DNA of 64,000 nt, taken from NCBI RefSeq assembly GCF_001553565.1, contig NZ_CP014228.1:1364001-1428000 (forward strand), given 5' to 3'. How positions within the stretch are numbered: position 1 is the first letter of the stretch; the number at the start of each line of letters is the position of its first letter. A program made the position numbers and the translations under genes. The stretch comes from Actinomyces radicidentis. Lineage in GTDB: Bacteria; Actinomycetota; Actinomycetes; Actinomycetales; Actinomycetaceae. Under the pieces are notes generated by a model. It was not told the DNA's origin, made no database searches, and saw only the letters and a list, made by a program, of their open reading frames with translations. This document shows, in pieces, positions 25,806-34,672 of the stretch.

Positions 25806-28800
25806 TCAGACCTTGGCGAGGAGCTTGTTGACCCGCTGGGGGCTCACCTTGCGGCTCGTCCCGAGGGTCTGCGCGAAGAGGCTCACTCGGAGCTCCTCGA
25901 TGAGCCAGCGCGCGTCCTCCAGGACCGCCTCCCGCTCCTCGTCCGCGGGCAGGGCGGCGGCGCGGGTGCGCGCCTTGTCCAGCGCCGCCTCGGCCTCGCG
26001 CACCTGGTAGGCGAGGGCAGCGTCCTGGCTCGGCGAGGACTCCGCCTTCTCGACCCGCATCGCCAGCGCCCGCAGGTACCGCGGCAGGTGGGCGAGCTCG
26101 CCCGCGGGAGTCTCCGAGACGAAGCCCGGGTGGACGAGGACCGCGACGTGCTCTCGGACCTCCTGCAGCGCGGACAGCAGCGCGAGGCTCGTGTGCGCGC
26201 CGACGGCCCGCTCCACCTCCCGCTGCGCGGCGAGGGTCTTGGCGACCGTCCGGGCGACGGCGTAGACCTCGTCCTCGAGCTCGGCGCGCATGGCGGTGAC
26301 GAGCTCGCCGAAGACGCCGCGGTCGCGCACCTCCGCGAGCGGCTGCCCCGAGGAGGCCGCCCAGCGGGCCGCGACGACGCGAGCGGCGGCCAGCTCGACG
26401 TCCTCGACGAGGGCGTCCGTCGACCTGTACGGGCTGGCGGCCAGCGCCAGGGACTCCGTCGCGTTCCACCGGCTCGTCACCCGGCCCGTCGCCAGGAAGG
26501 TGCGCGCGAGTGCCAGCGCCGTGACGCCGGCGCCGTGCGAGCGGTGCTGCGCGGTCGCGTCCGGGAGGATCGTGAGGTCCGCGGTGCGCGCCGAGGCGGC
26601 GACGAGTGTCGGGTAGCCGCGCACGACCAGCCCTGCCGTCCCCGTGGACTCCACGGTCGCGGGGATCGTCGAGCCCTCCGGCTCGAGCAGCCCGGGCACC
26701 TTGCTCGGCCAGTCCGTGAGGCCCTTGCGCTCGGCCAGTCCCTTGCGGATCCCGCCGCTGCGCCCGGAGACGTCGACGCCGGCGCCCGGGACGCTGCCCG
26801 GGGTCGCGGAGGAGGCCCCGTCGCGGCCGCCCTGACGGACCTGCGCGGCGTCGTCGGATCGACCTGCGCGGCCCTTCCGGCCCTTCCTCCCGCGCTTCTT
26901 GGCACGGCTGCTCTCGCGGTCCTGGGCCTCCTGCATCGCCTGGGCGAGCGCGCCCTTGACGGCGGAGCGCACCGCCTGCTCGGTGCGACCGGACAGGCGC
27001 TTCTGCAGGGCGACGAGGTCCTTGCCGCGGCCGATCTCCCGGCCGCGGGCGTCCAGCGCCGCGAAGGAGACGCGCAGGTGGTCGGGCAGGCGCGCCTCGA
27101 GCTTCGCCCAGTCGGCGTCGGTGACCTCGACGTCCTTGAGACGGCGCACCGTCGCCGCGAAGGCCTCCTGGAAGGGGACGGCCGGGGCGGAGGCGCCCTC
27201 CGGCGTCGGGTACTCCTCGCGCATCGCCGCCCACACCTGGGCGCCGACGTCGGGAGCGGGCACGAGCTGGCGGCGCACCCGCTTGGGGAGCGACCGGATC
27301 GCGCCGACGACGAGCTCGGGGCGCATCCCGGGCACGAGCCAGTCGAAGCCACCCGGCTGCAGACGCCCCAGGACCTCGACGGGCACCTGGACGCTCACGC
27401 CGTCGTCGTGACGGCCCGGCTCGAAGACGTACTCGAGGCCGAGGGTGAGGTCGCCCTGGACCCACGTGTCCGGGTAGCCGTCAGCGTCGTCCCCGCCCGG
27501 CAGCAGCAGCTCGCGCGTGTAGTCGAACAGGTCGGGGCGGCGGCCCTTCTCCCGCTTCCACCAGGCGTCGAAGTCGTTCGCGCCGGTGACCTCCTCGGGG
27601 AGGCGCTCGTCGTAGAAGCGGAAGAGGGCCTCGTCGCCGGCGAGCAGGCCGTGCTCGCGGCGGCGGGACTCGACGTCGGAGAGCTCCTCGACGAGGTCGC
27701 GGTTGCGCTCGAGGAAGCCGTGGCGAGAGTGCCAGTCGCCCTCGACGAGCGCCGAGCGGATGAACATCTCCCGGGCGACCTCGCGGGCCGCGGGCGTGCC
27801 CACGGAGGCGAGCGTCGCCGGGCGGTCCGCGGCGAGCGTCATCCCGTAGAGGAGGACCTTCTCGTGAACCATCGCGGCGCCGGGCTTGGTCGACCAGTAG
27901 GGCTCGCCGTAGACGCGCTTGAGCAGGCCCGCGCGCTGGGCCGTCTCCTCCACCCAGCGCGGGTCCACCTTCGCCACCGTGCGGGCGAAGAGGCGGCTCG
28001 TCTCGACGAGCTCGGCGGTCATGACCCAGTCGTAGGTCTTCCTGCGCAGGCCCGAGCCCGGCCAGATGATGAACTTCGTGCCGCGGGCGCCGGCGTACTC
28101 GCGGCGCCGCTCGTCCCAGGAGCCGACGTTGGACAGGAGCCCGACGAGCAGGGAGCGGTGGATCGCGTCGGCGTCCGGGGTGTCAGCGCTGCGGCCGAGC
28201 GCGACGACGGCGGCCGCGACGTCCCCGTGGGCGATCTGCGCCGCGTGCGAGCCGGGCTCGAGCGCCTCGCCCGCGGCGCGGATGGAGCGCGCCGTCGGCA
28301 GCTCGACGGGGGAGGCGTCCAGGCCCAGCGGACGGGCCAGCTGGCGCAGCTGCTGGTGCACGTCCTGCCACTCCCGCACGCGCAGGTAGTGGAGGAACTC
28401 CGCCTTGCACATGCGGCGGAAGGCCGAGCCGGAGAGCTCGCGCTGCTGGGTGCGCAGGTAGCGCCAGAGGTTCAAGTAGGTGAGGAAGTCGCTCGTCACG
28501 TCGGCGAAGCGGCGGTGCATGGCGTCGGCCTGCTCCTGCTTGTCGGCCGGGCGCTCGCGGACGTCCTGGATGGACAGGGCGGCGACGATGACCATGACCT
28601 CGCCCGCGCAGCCGAGCTCGCCCGCCTCGAGGAGCATGCGGCCCAGTCGCGGGTCGATGGGCAGGCGCGCCAGGCGGCGGCCGACCTGCGTGAGGCGCGG
28701 ACCCCGGCGCGAGGAGTGGGAGCCGCGGGACTCCGGCTCGTCGTCGTCGCGGGAGGCGCGCCGACGCCCCGAGTCCGGCTCGATGGCGCCGATCTCCGTG

Positions 28801-30623
28801 AGGAGCTGGACGCCGTCGCGCACGGCCCGCGGGTCGGGGGAGTCGATGAAGGGGAAGTCCTCGACGGCGCCCAGCCCGAGGCTCGCCATCTGCAGGATGA
28901 CGCTCGCGAGCGAGGTGCGCAGGATCTCCGGCTCGGTGTACTCGGGGCGGGAGAGGTAGTCCGGCTCCGAGTAGAGGCGGATGGCGATGCCGTCGGCGAC
29001 GCGGCCGCAGCGGCCGGCGCGCTGGTTGGCGCTGGCCTGGCTCACGGGCTCGATGGGGAGGCGCTGGACCTTCGTGCGGTTGGAGTAGCGCGAGATGCGG
29101 GCAAGGCCCGGGTCGACGACGTACCGGATCCCGGGGACCGTCAGCGAGGTCTCGGCGACGTTCGTGGCGAGCACGATGCGGCGCACGCTGTGGTGCTCGA
29201 AGACGCGGTGCTGCTCGGCGGCGGACAGGCGCGAGTACAGGGGGACGACCTCGACGGCGCCGACGCTGCGGGCCCGGCCGTCCGGGCTGTAGCGGGGACC
29301 GAGGTGGTCGATGAGCGCGGACTCGGTGTCGCGGATGTCCCGCTCGCCGGCGAGGAAGACGAGGATGTCACCCGGTCCGGCGGCCATGAGCTCGTCGCAG
29401 GCGTCGAGGATCCCGGTGACCTGGTCGTGCGGCTCGTCCTGGGGACCGGTGGAGCCGGAGCGACCGTGGCCCTTGCCGTGGGCGCCCTGGTTGCGCGGGG
29501 CGAGTGAGGCCGTGTCACGTGAGGACAGGCTGTCAGCACGCGAGCGGACCTGCTCGCGGCGGGCGCGGGCGGCGGCCCGGACGGCCGGGTCCGGGGAGGT
29601 GAGGGCCTCGAGCTCGTCGTCGGTGAGCTCGCCCGCCGGGGCGGTGCCGTGGGTGCGCTCGCGGGGCTCCGCGGATGAGGCGGAGGCGCCGCCTGCGCCG
29701 GAGGGGACGTCCTCGCCGTCGTCGGGATCGAGCGGGCGGTAGCGGATCTCGACGGGGTAGGTGCGCCCGGAGACCTCGATGACGGGGGCCGGCGCCCAGC
29801 CGGTGAGGGCGCCGCTGTCGGCGGGAGCGCTCTCGCCCGGGCCCTCGGGGGCCGCGCCGGACGCGGCGCCCGACTCAGCGCCGCGGGAGACCGGGTGGCC
29901 GAAGTGCTCGGCGAAGCGCTCGGAGTCGATCGTCGCGGAGGTGATGATGACCTTGAGGTCGGGGCGCTGGGGGAGGAGCCGCGCCAGGTAGCCCAGGATG
30001 AAGTCGATGTTGAGGCTGCGCTCGTGGGCCTCGTCCACGATGATCGTGTCGTAGCGGCGCAGCATCGGGTCGGACTGGATCTCCGCGAGCAGGATGCCGT
30101 CCGTCATGAGCTTGACGAGGGTGTTCGGGCCCGTCTCCTCGGTGAAGCGGACCTGGTAGCCGACGACGCCGTCGCGCCCGATCGGGGTGCCCAGCTCGCT
30201 CGCGATGCGCTCGGCCACGCTCCGGGCGGCGATGCGGCGGGGCTGGGTGTGCCCGATCATCCCGGTGACGCCCCGGCCGAGCCCCAGGCAGATCTTCGGC
30301 AGCTGGGTCGTCTTTCCCGAGCCGGTCTCGCCCGCGACGATGACGACCTGGTTGTCGCGGATCGCGTCGGCGATCTCCTGACGGCGCGAGGAGACCGGGA
30401 GCTCCTCGGGGTAGACGAGCGCGGGGACGCTCGCGGCGCGCTCGGCGAGCTGCTCCTCGGAGAAGCCCGACCACTCGCGGCGGCCCGAACGGCGCCCGCG
30501 TTCGGAGCGGCCCTTGCGCCCGTCGTGGCCGGACCGGCGTCCCCGGGCGCTGCCGCGGTGCTCGTCGGTGCGGCGGTCGTCCGCGGCGTCCGTGTGCGTC
30601 TCGGTGCTCGTCTCGTTGCTCAT
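25806..30623 (-). CDS. hrpA: HrpA-type DEAH-box ATP-dependent RNA helicase
   Basis: A 1,605-residue helicase. After a basic, low-complexity N-terminus (1-50) come Walker A GETGSGKT (98-105), DEAH (197-200, DEAHERSLN), motif III SATID, TNVAETSLTVPGI and motif VI QRAGRCGR. Then follow the winged-helix/HA2 domain, an OB-like region and the long C-terminal DUF3418-type region of bacterial HrpA. Two Gly/Ala/Ser/Pro-rich insertions interrupt the RecA lobes (about 240-275 and 310-400), making it longer than most HrpA (about 1,300). HrpA acts on mRNA and stalled ribosomes. The start is uncertain: ATG 30623 or ATG 30635. The TIR-fusion gene lies 50 bases upstream on the same strand. Confidence 0.92.
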   Translation of the reverse strand: MSNETSTETHTDAADDRRTDEHRGSARGRRSGHDGRKGRSERGRRSGRREWSGFSEEQLAERAASVPALVYPEELPVSSRRQEIADAIRDNQVVIVAGETGSGKTTQLPKICLGLGRGVTGMIGHTQPRRIAARSVAERIASELGTPIGRDGVVGYQVRFTEETGPNTLVKLMTDGILLAEIQSDPMLRRYDTIIVDEAHERSLNIDFILGYLARLLPQRPDLKVIITSATIDSERFAEHFGHPVSRGAESGAASGAAPEGPGESAPADSGALTGWAPAPVIEVSGRTYPVEIRYRPLDPDDGEDVPSGAGGASASSAEPRERTHGTAPAGELTDDELEALTSPDPAVRAAARARREQVRSRADSLSSRDTASLAPRNQGAHGKGHGRSGSTGPQDEPHDQVTGILDACDELMAAGPGDILVFLAGERDIRDTESALIDHLGPRYSPDGRARSVGAVEVVPLYSRLSAAEQHRVFEHHSVRRIVLATNVAETSLTVPGIRYVVDPGLARISRYSNRTKVQRLPIEPVSQASANQRAGRCGRVADGIAIRLYSEPDYLSRPEYTEPEILRTSLASVILQMASLGLGAVEDFPFIDSPDPRAVRDGVQLLTEIGAIEPDSGRRRASRDDDEPESRGSHSSRRGPRLTQVGRRLARLPIDPRLGRMLLEAGELGCAGEVMVIVAALSIQDVRERPADKQEQADAMHRRFADVTSDFLTYLNLWRYLRTQQRELSGSAFRRMCKAEFLHYLRVREWQDVHQQLRQLARPLGLDASPVELPTARSIRAAGEALEPGSHAAQIAHGDVAAAVVALGRSADTPDADAIHRSLLVGLLSNVGSWDERRREYAGARGTKFIIWPGSGLRRKTYDWVMTAELVETSRLFARTVAKVDPRWVEETAQRAGLLKRVYGEPYWSTKPGAAMVHEKVLLYGMTLAADRPATLASVGTPAAREVAREMFIRSALVEGDWHSRHGFLERNRDLVEELSDVESRRREHGLLAGDEALFRFYDERLPEEVTGANDFDAWWKREKGRRPDLFDYTRELLLPGGDDADGYPDTWVQGDLTLGLEYVFEPGRHDDGVSVQVPVEVLGRLQPGGFDWLVPGMRPELVVGAIRSLPKRVRRQLVPAPDVGAQVWAAMREEYPTPEGASAPAVPFQEAFAATVRRLKDVEVTDADWAKLEARLPDHLRVSFAALDARGREIGRGKDLVALQKRLSGRTEQAVRSAVKGALAQAMQEAQDRESSRAKKRGRKGRKGRAGRSDDAAQVRQGGRDGASSATPGSVPGAGVDVSGRSGGIRKGLAERKGLTDWPSKVPGLLEPEGSTIPATVESTGTAGLVVRGYPTLVAASARTADLTILPDATAQHRSHGAGVTALALARTFLATGRVTSRWNATESLALAASPYRSTDALVEDVELAAARVVAARWAASSGQPLAEVRDRGVFGELVTAMRAELEDEVYAVARTVAKTLAAQREVERAVGAHTSLALLSALQEVREHVAVLVHPGFVSETPAGELAHLPRYLRALAMRVEKAESSPSQDAALAYQVREAEAALDKARTRAAALPADEEREAVLEDARWLIEELRVSLFAQTLGTSRKVSPQRVNKLLAKV

Positions 30624-30673
30624 ACGGCTGCCCATTCTCCCCCACGGTTGCCCGGGGAAGGATGCGGCGTCGA

Positions 30674-33157
30674 TCAGGCGGAGAGGTTGTGGCTCCATGT
30701 CTCCGCCGACTGGCGCATTGACTGGACGGTGTTGAGCATCTTCCGCATGGTTGCCGCGGCGGGGCGGAGGGAGCGGGAGAGGACGGAGAGTTGCCCGATC
30801 TGCACGTCGAGCACCGGGATCTGGGCGTCGAGCTCGCCTAGCTTGACAGAGCCCGCGACGGCTGACACGGCCTCCAGCATCGCCGCGGTCAGTCCTGGAT
30901 CCTGAGCGACGCGGGTCAGGGTCACCGCTCGCGTGAGGTCCTCGTCAAGTTGCGCCCACGCGTTTGACAGTTGGTCCGCTGCGCTGTCGGCGGCGCGGCG
31001 GCTCGGCTCGATCCGATGCGCCGCCGAGGTCAGTGCCGCGCTTGAGACCCCGTTCTGCGGAATGGATTGGATCGCCTCCTTGAAGCGTTCCATGAACGCA
31101 TCGGAGGTGGAGGCGAAGGCGTCAGCACTCGCCTGGAGCGCTCGCATGTCGGGCCCCTGGAGATTTTCCATTGTCGTCACGAGGTCGGTCTGCGCAGGCG
31201 AGTCGTCCTCCTGGGTCTCGGGCGACGAGACCTCATCCGTTCTTGGAGCCTCGTCGCTCAGTGCGCGGACCCGACTCGCAAGGGCGCGAGCCACCTTCTC
31301 CGCTGTGGCGCGGAAGGCCGGAGAACCCGGCACGAGCTCGTAGAGAGGCGTGTCTGCCTCCAGCCACTGGTGAGCGGCGATCTCCTCGCGCATCTGTGTG
31401 ACGACGGCGTTACCCGCGAGGTCGGGCTCATCCCACACCGGGTCGAGCACGAGGAGCGTGAGGAGGCCGTCGTACCCGGCCGCGCTCGTCGTCGTCCTGA
31501 AGGTCGTGAACTCGCGCTGGCACGCCGCTGACCGGACGTACTGAGGCGTCACCATGGCAAGGAGGAAGGCAGTGCTCGCGACCTCACGGTCCAAGCGCTC
31601 CTGCCACCGTTCCCCCCACCCCAGCGCGTCATGGTCGATAAAGAGTTCGATCGGACTGCCGAGGAACCTGCACGCGCTCTCGACCTGCCGTGCGAAGGCG
31701 GTCAGGAGCCCGTCAAGATACTCGTCGTCGTCGTGCACGTAGCTCAAGAAGACCCTAGGGCGCTCCAGTGGTGCGGGTGAGACGGGGGCTTCGCGGTGCG
31801 GTGCGGCTGGGCTTGGTAGTTCCTGTGAGGCTGGGGTGGTCTTGGGGCTCGCTGGTGCAGATGGTGGTGTCATGATGGTCTCCAATGTTGTGGCGCGTAT
31901 CAGAGCGGACATGGGTAGGGCCCAGATGTTGTCGCCAAGTTGCTTGAGTGTGCTGCCGGTGTAGACGACGAAGCCGCGTTCCAATCCGCCGTGCTCACGG
32001 GCGGCCCGCAGCCCTCGAAGGTCAGACGGAGACACCGATGAGGCGAGCTTGACCTCGAAGCCGACACGACGATCGCGGTCGTCCCGGAGGACGAGGTCGA
32101 CCTCTCTCTGGGACTTGGCGTCCCTCCAGTAGAAGGCTTCCGTTCGTAGGCTCGCCCAGTCCTGTGCTGCAACAATCTGGTTGACGACCCAGCTCTCGAG
32201 CACCTGGCCGAGGAGCTCGGTTTCGGCGCCCACGTTATGTCCAGCCCGGTCGAGCGACTCGCACGAGCTCGACGTGTCCACGGGGTGGATCTTGGGTGGA
32301 TGCTTGGTCGTCCGTGAAGCTCCGGCACGGAGGTTCGGTAGCTCGTGCACGAGAAAGCGTCGTCGAAGGACATCGACGTATCGGCGTGCCGTCCCTGTGT
32401 CGATCGCGAGGTCTTGGGCGACGCGCGTGTAGTTGAGGATCCCGCCTGGCGTGCGCAGGACGTCGTCGAGGACTCTGAGTGCGAGGCCGGCGTCGACGCG
32501 CCCGTCCGAGGGGAGGACCTGGTCGCCCAAGATGGCGAGATGGTCGGATGTGATCCTGGCGTAGAGCGCTCGCGTGTCCAGGGGGAGTGACGGCAGGGCG
32601 TACGAGGGGACCCCTCCGGTCCGGAGGGCTTGAATGATCGTAGTGCGCGGTGTTGGCTCGACGTCGCCCGGGTGGAGCACTCCGTCGAAGCAGAGGTCGA
32701 CGAAACTCGGAACGGGCTGACCTGCTGGAGTGGTGAGCTCGACTGAGCTGAAAGGGTGTAGCCGGAGTCGCGATGAACGACCAGCTAAGGGGTCGCTGCC
32801 TGCCATGGTGCCCCGCCCGACTGAGGCGGAGCCGGTGAGGAGGAGGTGGTGTCCTTCTGGGAGCTGGTCGACGAGGTCCTTGGCGGCGATGCTGACCTCG
32901 GGAACGACCTGTGCCTCGTCAATGACGGCTGGGAGGCTGAGCCCCTCTAGCCAGCCTGCAGGATCAGCTTCGGCCTGTCGACGTGTGCTGGGGTCGGTCA
33001 AGGTCTCGTACGAGGCGTAGACACCTTCGTGCTGAAGGTGACGAGCGAGGGAGGACTTGCCGACGGCGCGCCGCCCTTCAAGGATCACGACCTGGTTGTT
33101 AGCGCGCAGGGACAGGGTCTGTTCGATGGCGCGGGGGCGGTAAGAAAACGACGACAT
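30674..33157 (-). CDS. AAA ATPase / DUF4143 nuclease-like / TIR domain fusion protein, putative defence effector
   Basis: An 827-residue multidomain protein. Residues 15-190 are an AAA_14-type ATPase: Walker A GRRAVGKSS (28-36), Walker B VIDE (78-81) and sensor LLLTGS (105-110). Residues 190-420 look like DUF4143, with a PD-(D/E)xK-like signature EVDLVL (D354) and FEVK (E368, K370). A Pro/Ser linker (430-465) leads to a TIR domain (about 466-620): RVFLSYVHDDDEY, FIDHDALGWGERW and CQREF with candidate catalytic Glu549. Residues 640-827 are an unrecognised helical tail. Its G+C and codon use are visibly lower than in neighbours, suggesting transfer. ATG 33157 has TATCCT seven bases upstream. 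It is probably an abortive-infection NADase; no partner gene is obvious. Confidence 0.85.
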   Translation of the reverse strand: MSSFSYRPRAIEQTLSLRANNQVVILEGRRAVGKSSLARHLQHEGVYASYETLTDPSTRRQAEADPAGWLEGLSLPAVIDEAQVVPEVSIAAKDLVDQLPEGHHLLLTGSASVGRGTMAGSDPLAGRSSRLRLHPFSSVELTTPAGQPVPSFVDLCFDGVLHPGDVEPTPRTTIIQALRTGGVPSYALPSLPLDTRALYARITSDHLAILGDQVLPSDGRVDAGLALRVLDDVLRTPGGILNYTRVAQDLAIDTGTARRYVDVLRRRFLVHELPNLRAGASRTTKHPPKIHPVDTSSSCESLDRAGHNVGAETELLGQVLESWVVNQIVAAQDWASLRTEAFYWRDAKSQREVDLVLRDDRDRRVGFEVKLASSVSPSDLRGLRAAREHGGLERGFVVYTGSTLKQLGDNIWALPMSALIRATTLETIMTPPSAPASPKTTPASQELPSPAAPHREAPVSPAPLERPRVFLSYVHDDDEYLDGLLTAFARQVESACRFLGSPIELFIDHDALGWGERWQERLDREVASTAFLLAMVTPQYVRSAACQREFTTFRTTTSAAGYDGLLTLLVLDPVWDEPDLAGNAVVTQMREEIAAHQWLEADTPLYELVPGSPAFRATAEKVARALASRVRALSDEAPRTDEVSSPETQEDDSPAQTDLVTTMENLQGPDMRALQASADAFASTSDAFMERFKEAIQSIPQNGVSSAALTSAAHRIEPSRRAADSAADQLSNAWAQLDEDLTRAVTLTRVAQDPGLTAAMLEAVSAVAGSVKLGELDAQIPVLDVQIGQLSVLSRSLRPAAATMRKMLNTVQSMRQSAETWSHNLSA

Positions 33158-33158
33158 G

Positions 33159-33180
33159 ATCGATAGGATAGCTTATCGAT
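33159..33180 (-). promoter_or_regulatory. Inverted-repeat operator over the TIR-fusion promoter
   Basis: ATCGATA (33159-33165) and TATCGAT (33174-33180) form a perfect inverted repeat with eight bases between. The predicted leaderless -10 element TATCCT (33165-33170 on the reverse strand) falls inside it, ending seven bases before the ATG. A regulator bound here would block polymerase directly, as is common for autoregulated toxin or defence genes. Confidence 0.5.
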
Positions 33181-33219
33181 AGGGAAGTTAGCGGGTTGCG
33201 GCAGCGAAAATTCGATGGC

Positions 33220-33232
33220 TAACACTTTGTTA
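33220..33232. repeat. Palindrome upstream of the TIR-fusion gene
   Basis: TAACA-CTT-TGTTA is a perfect five-base inverted repeat in an A+T-rich stretch. It lies about 65 bases upstream of the TIR-fusion start and 110 bases upstream of the divergent EEP gene. It could be a second operator or part of either promoter. Confidence 0.35.
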
Positions 33233-33341
33233 TGCCTTTCGCAGTAGTGAAGTACTGGGGAGTGCATCTACGATTCGGCCGGCACGCGCCGCACCGGTCG
33301 CGGTCATCCCGCTGACACGTGCCGCGGGCCAGCATGTCCCC

Positions 33342-34529
33342 ATGAGCGCCCACGACGACGGCACCGAGCCGCTCCTCGACCTCAAGGAGGCCGCACCCGC
33401 CCCGCGCCCCACGGTGTGGCAGCGCCTGCGCCGCGGCACCGGCTGGTTCCTCGCCCTCGTCCTGTCCGCCCTCGCCGTCATCAGCCTCTGGCCCGACCTC
33501 CTCGCTCCCCGCCTCGCCCTCTCGGAGATCTACCCCCTCACCCAGGTCATCGCCCTGCGCAGCGTCATGGCGCTCGGGCTCGCCGTCCTCGGCGTCATCG
33601 TCACCGTGGCGGCCGTCGTGCGCACGGTGCGCCGGGAGGGAGGCCAGCGCACGAGCGTCGTCGGCATCGTCCTCGTCATCGTCGCCGGCATGCACCTCTG
33701 GGCCCTCGACCAGCGCGGCCTCGACCTCCACGGAGCCCTCCCCGAACGCGACGTCGCCACGGACTCCGCCTCCTGGGACGGGGAGGTCACCGTCTACTCC
33801 TTCAACACCTACAAGTCGCAGGCCGGCCTCGTCGACCTCGGCGTCTCCGTGCGCGGGACCGGCGCCGACGTCGTCGTGCTGCCGGAGACTGACGCCTCCT
33901 ACGGCGTCCGCCTCGCCCAGCTCCTGGCCCAGGACGGCTACCGCTTCCGCGTCTTCAGCTCGATCGGGGACACGACCTCCGGCATCGACCCGACGACCGT
34001 GACGGACCCGAGCGCCCTCGGCTCGGACACGGTCGCGACGACGGTCCTCGTCTCCACGGGCCTGGGCGACTACGAGCGCGCCGATCGCCCGGCGGGCCTC
34101 GGCGCCGGGAACCTCGTTCTCGCCCCGGTCGGCGGCGCCGCGCTCAACGGGCGCACCCGGCCCACCATCGTCGGGATCCACACCGTCGCCCCCGCCGGGG
34201 ACGGGACCCGCGCCGGCTGGCTGTCCTCCGTGAGCGCCGCCGCGGCGCAGTGCACGAAGCAGGGCAGCGCGACGATCGTCGCCGGCGACTTCAACGCCAC
34301 GCTCGACCACGAGCCCATGCGCGACCTCGACGGCTGCTCCGACGTCGCCTCGGCGACCGGGACCGGGGGCCTGGCCACCTGGCCCGCGTCCTCTCGCACG
34401 GCGCTGCTCGGCGCCACGATCGACCACGTCATCGTCAACCGGACGACGTGGCTGCCCCAGTCCTCGAAGGTCCTCGACGTCGAGGGATCGGACCACCGCG
34501 CCGTCGTCGCCGTCGTCAGCCCCCGCTGA
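33342..34529 (+). CDS. Membrane-anchored endonuclease/exonuclease/phosphatase (EEP) family protein
   Basis: A 395-residue protein. Three hydrophobic helices in the first third (about 32-52, 70-94 and 106-122) anchor an extracellular EEP domain. Catalytic motifs are in order: YSFNTYKSQ, VVLPETDAS with the metal-binding Glu, VAGDFNATLDH, TIDHVIVN and EGSDHRAVVA with the general-base His. Such proteins are predicted metal-dependent phosphodiesterases or nucleases; the substrate is unknown. ATG 33342 is the first start with typical codon use. It is divergent from the TIR-fusion gene. Confidence 0.85.
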   Translation: MSAHDDGTEPLLDLKEAAPAPRPTVWQRLRRGTGWFLALVLSALAVISLWPDLLAPRLALSEIYPLTQVIALRSVMALGLAVLGVIVTVAAVVRTVRREGGQRTSVVGIVLVIVAGMHLWALDQRGLDLHGALPERDVATDSASWDGEVTVYSFNTYKSQAGLVDLGVSVRGTGADVVVLPETDASYGVRLAQLLAQDGYRFRVFSSIGDTTSGIDPTTVTDPSALGSDTVATTVLVSTGLGDYERADRPAGLGAGNLVLAPVGGAALNGRTRPTIVGIHTVAPAGDGTRAGWLSSVSAAAAQCTKQGSATIVAGDFNATLDHEPMRDLDGCSDVASATGTGGLATWPASSRTALLGATIDHVIVNRTTWLPQSSKVLDVEGSDHRAVVAVVSPR

Positions 34530-34532
34530 CCG

Positions 34533-34633
34533 CGAGATCGGGACATCCTGATCCTGAGGTCGGGACATCGTCACCGTCAAGCCGGGAGCTGTGGATAACC
34601 GCCCGATCTCGAGGTCAACACGTCCCGATCTCG
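34533..34633. repeat. Four-copy GATCGGGAC repeat array with a DnaA box
   Basis: Between two convergent genes, related 10-15-base elements occur as direct copies (CGAGATCGGGACATC from 34533, TGAGGTCGGGACATC from 34555) and as inverted copies (CCCGATCTCG at 34602-34611, GTCCCGATCTCG at 34622-34633). The outermost pair forms a perfect 12-bp inverted repeat. TGTGGATAA at 34590-34598 is a perfect DnaA box on the reverse strand. The array may be a bidirectional terminator, but the DnaA box and the direct copies are more than a terminator needs. Confidence 0.5.
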
Positions 34634-34672
34634 GCGAGGGGGAGGGGAGGGGGGTGAGTGGACGGGTGCGGC

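Noticed and set aside
23789-33265. The 14-mer GTACTGGGGAGTGC occurs in two intergenic regions (about 23789 and 33252)
   Set aside because: Several 14-base matches are expected by chance in a window of this size, and the flanking sequences share nothing further.
33085-33267. Short reverse frame of 60 codons over the TIR-fusion promoter
   Set aside because: It overlaps the real start in another frame, covers the A+T-rich operator region and has no ribosome binding site or recognisable product.
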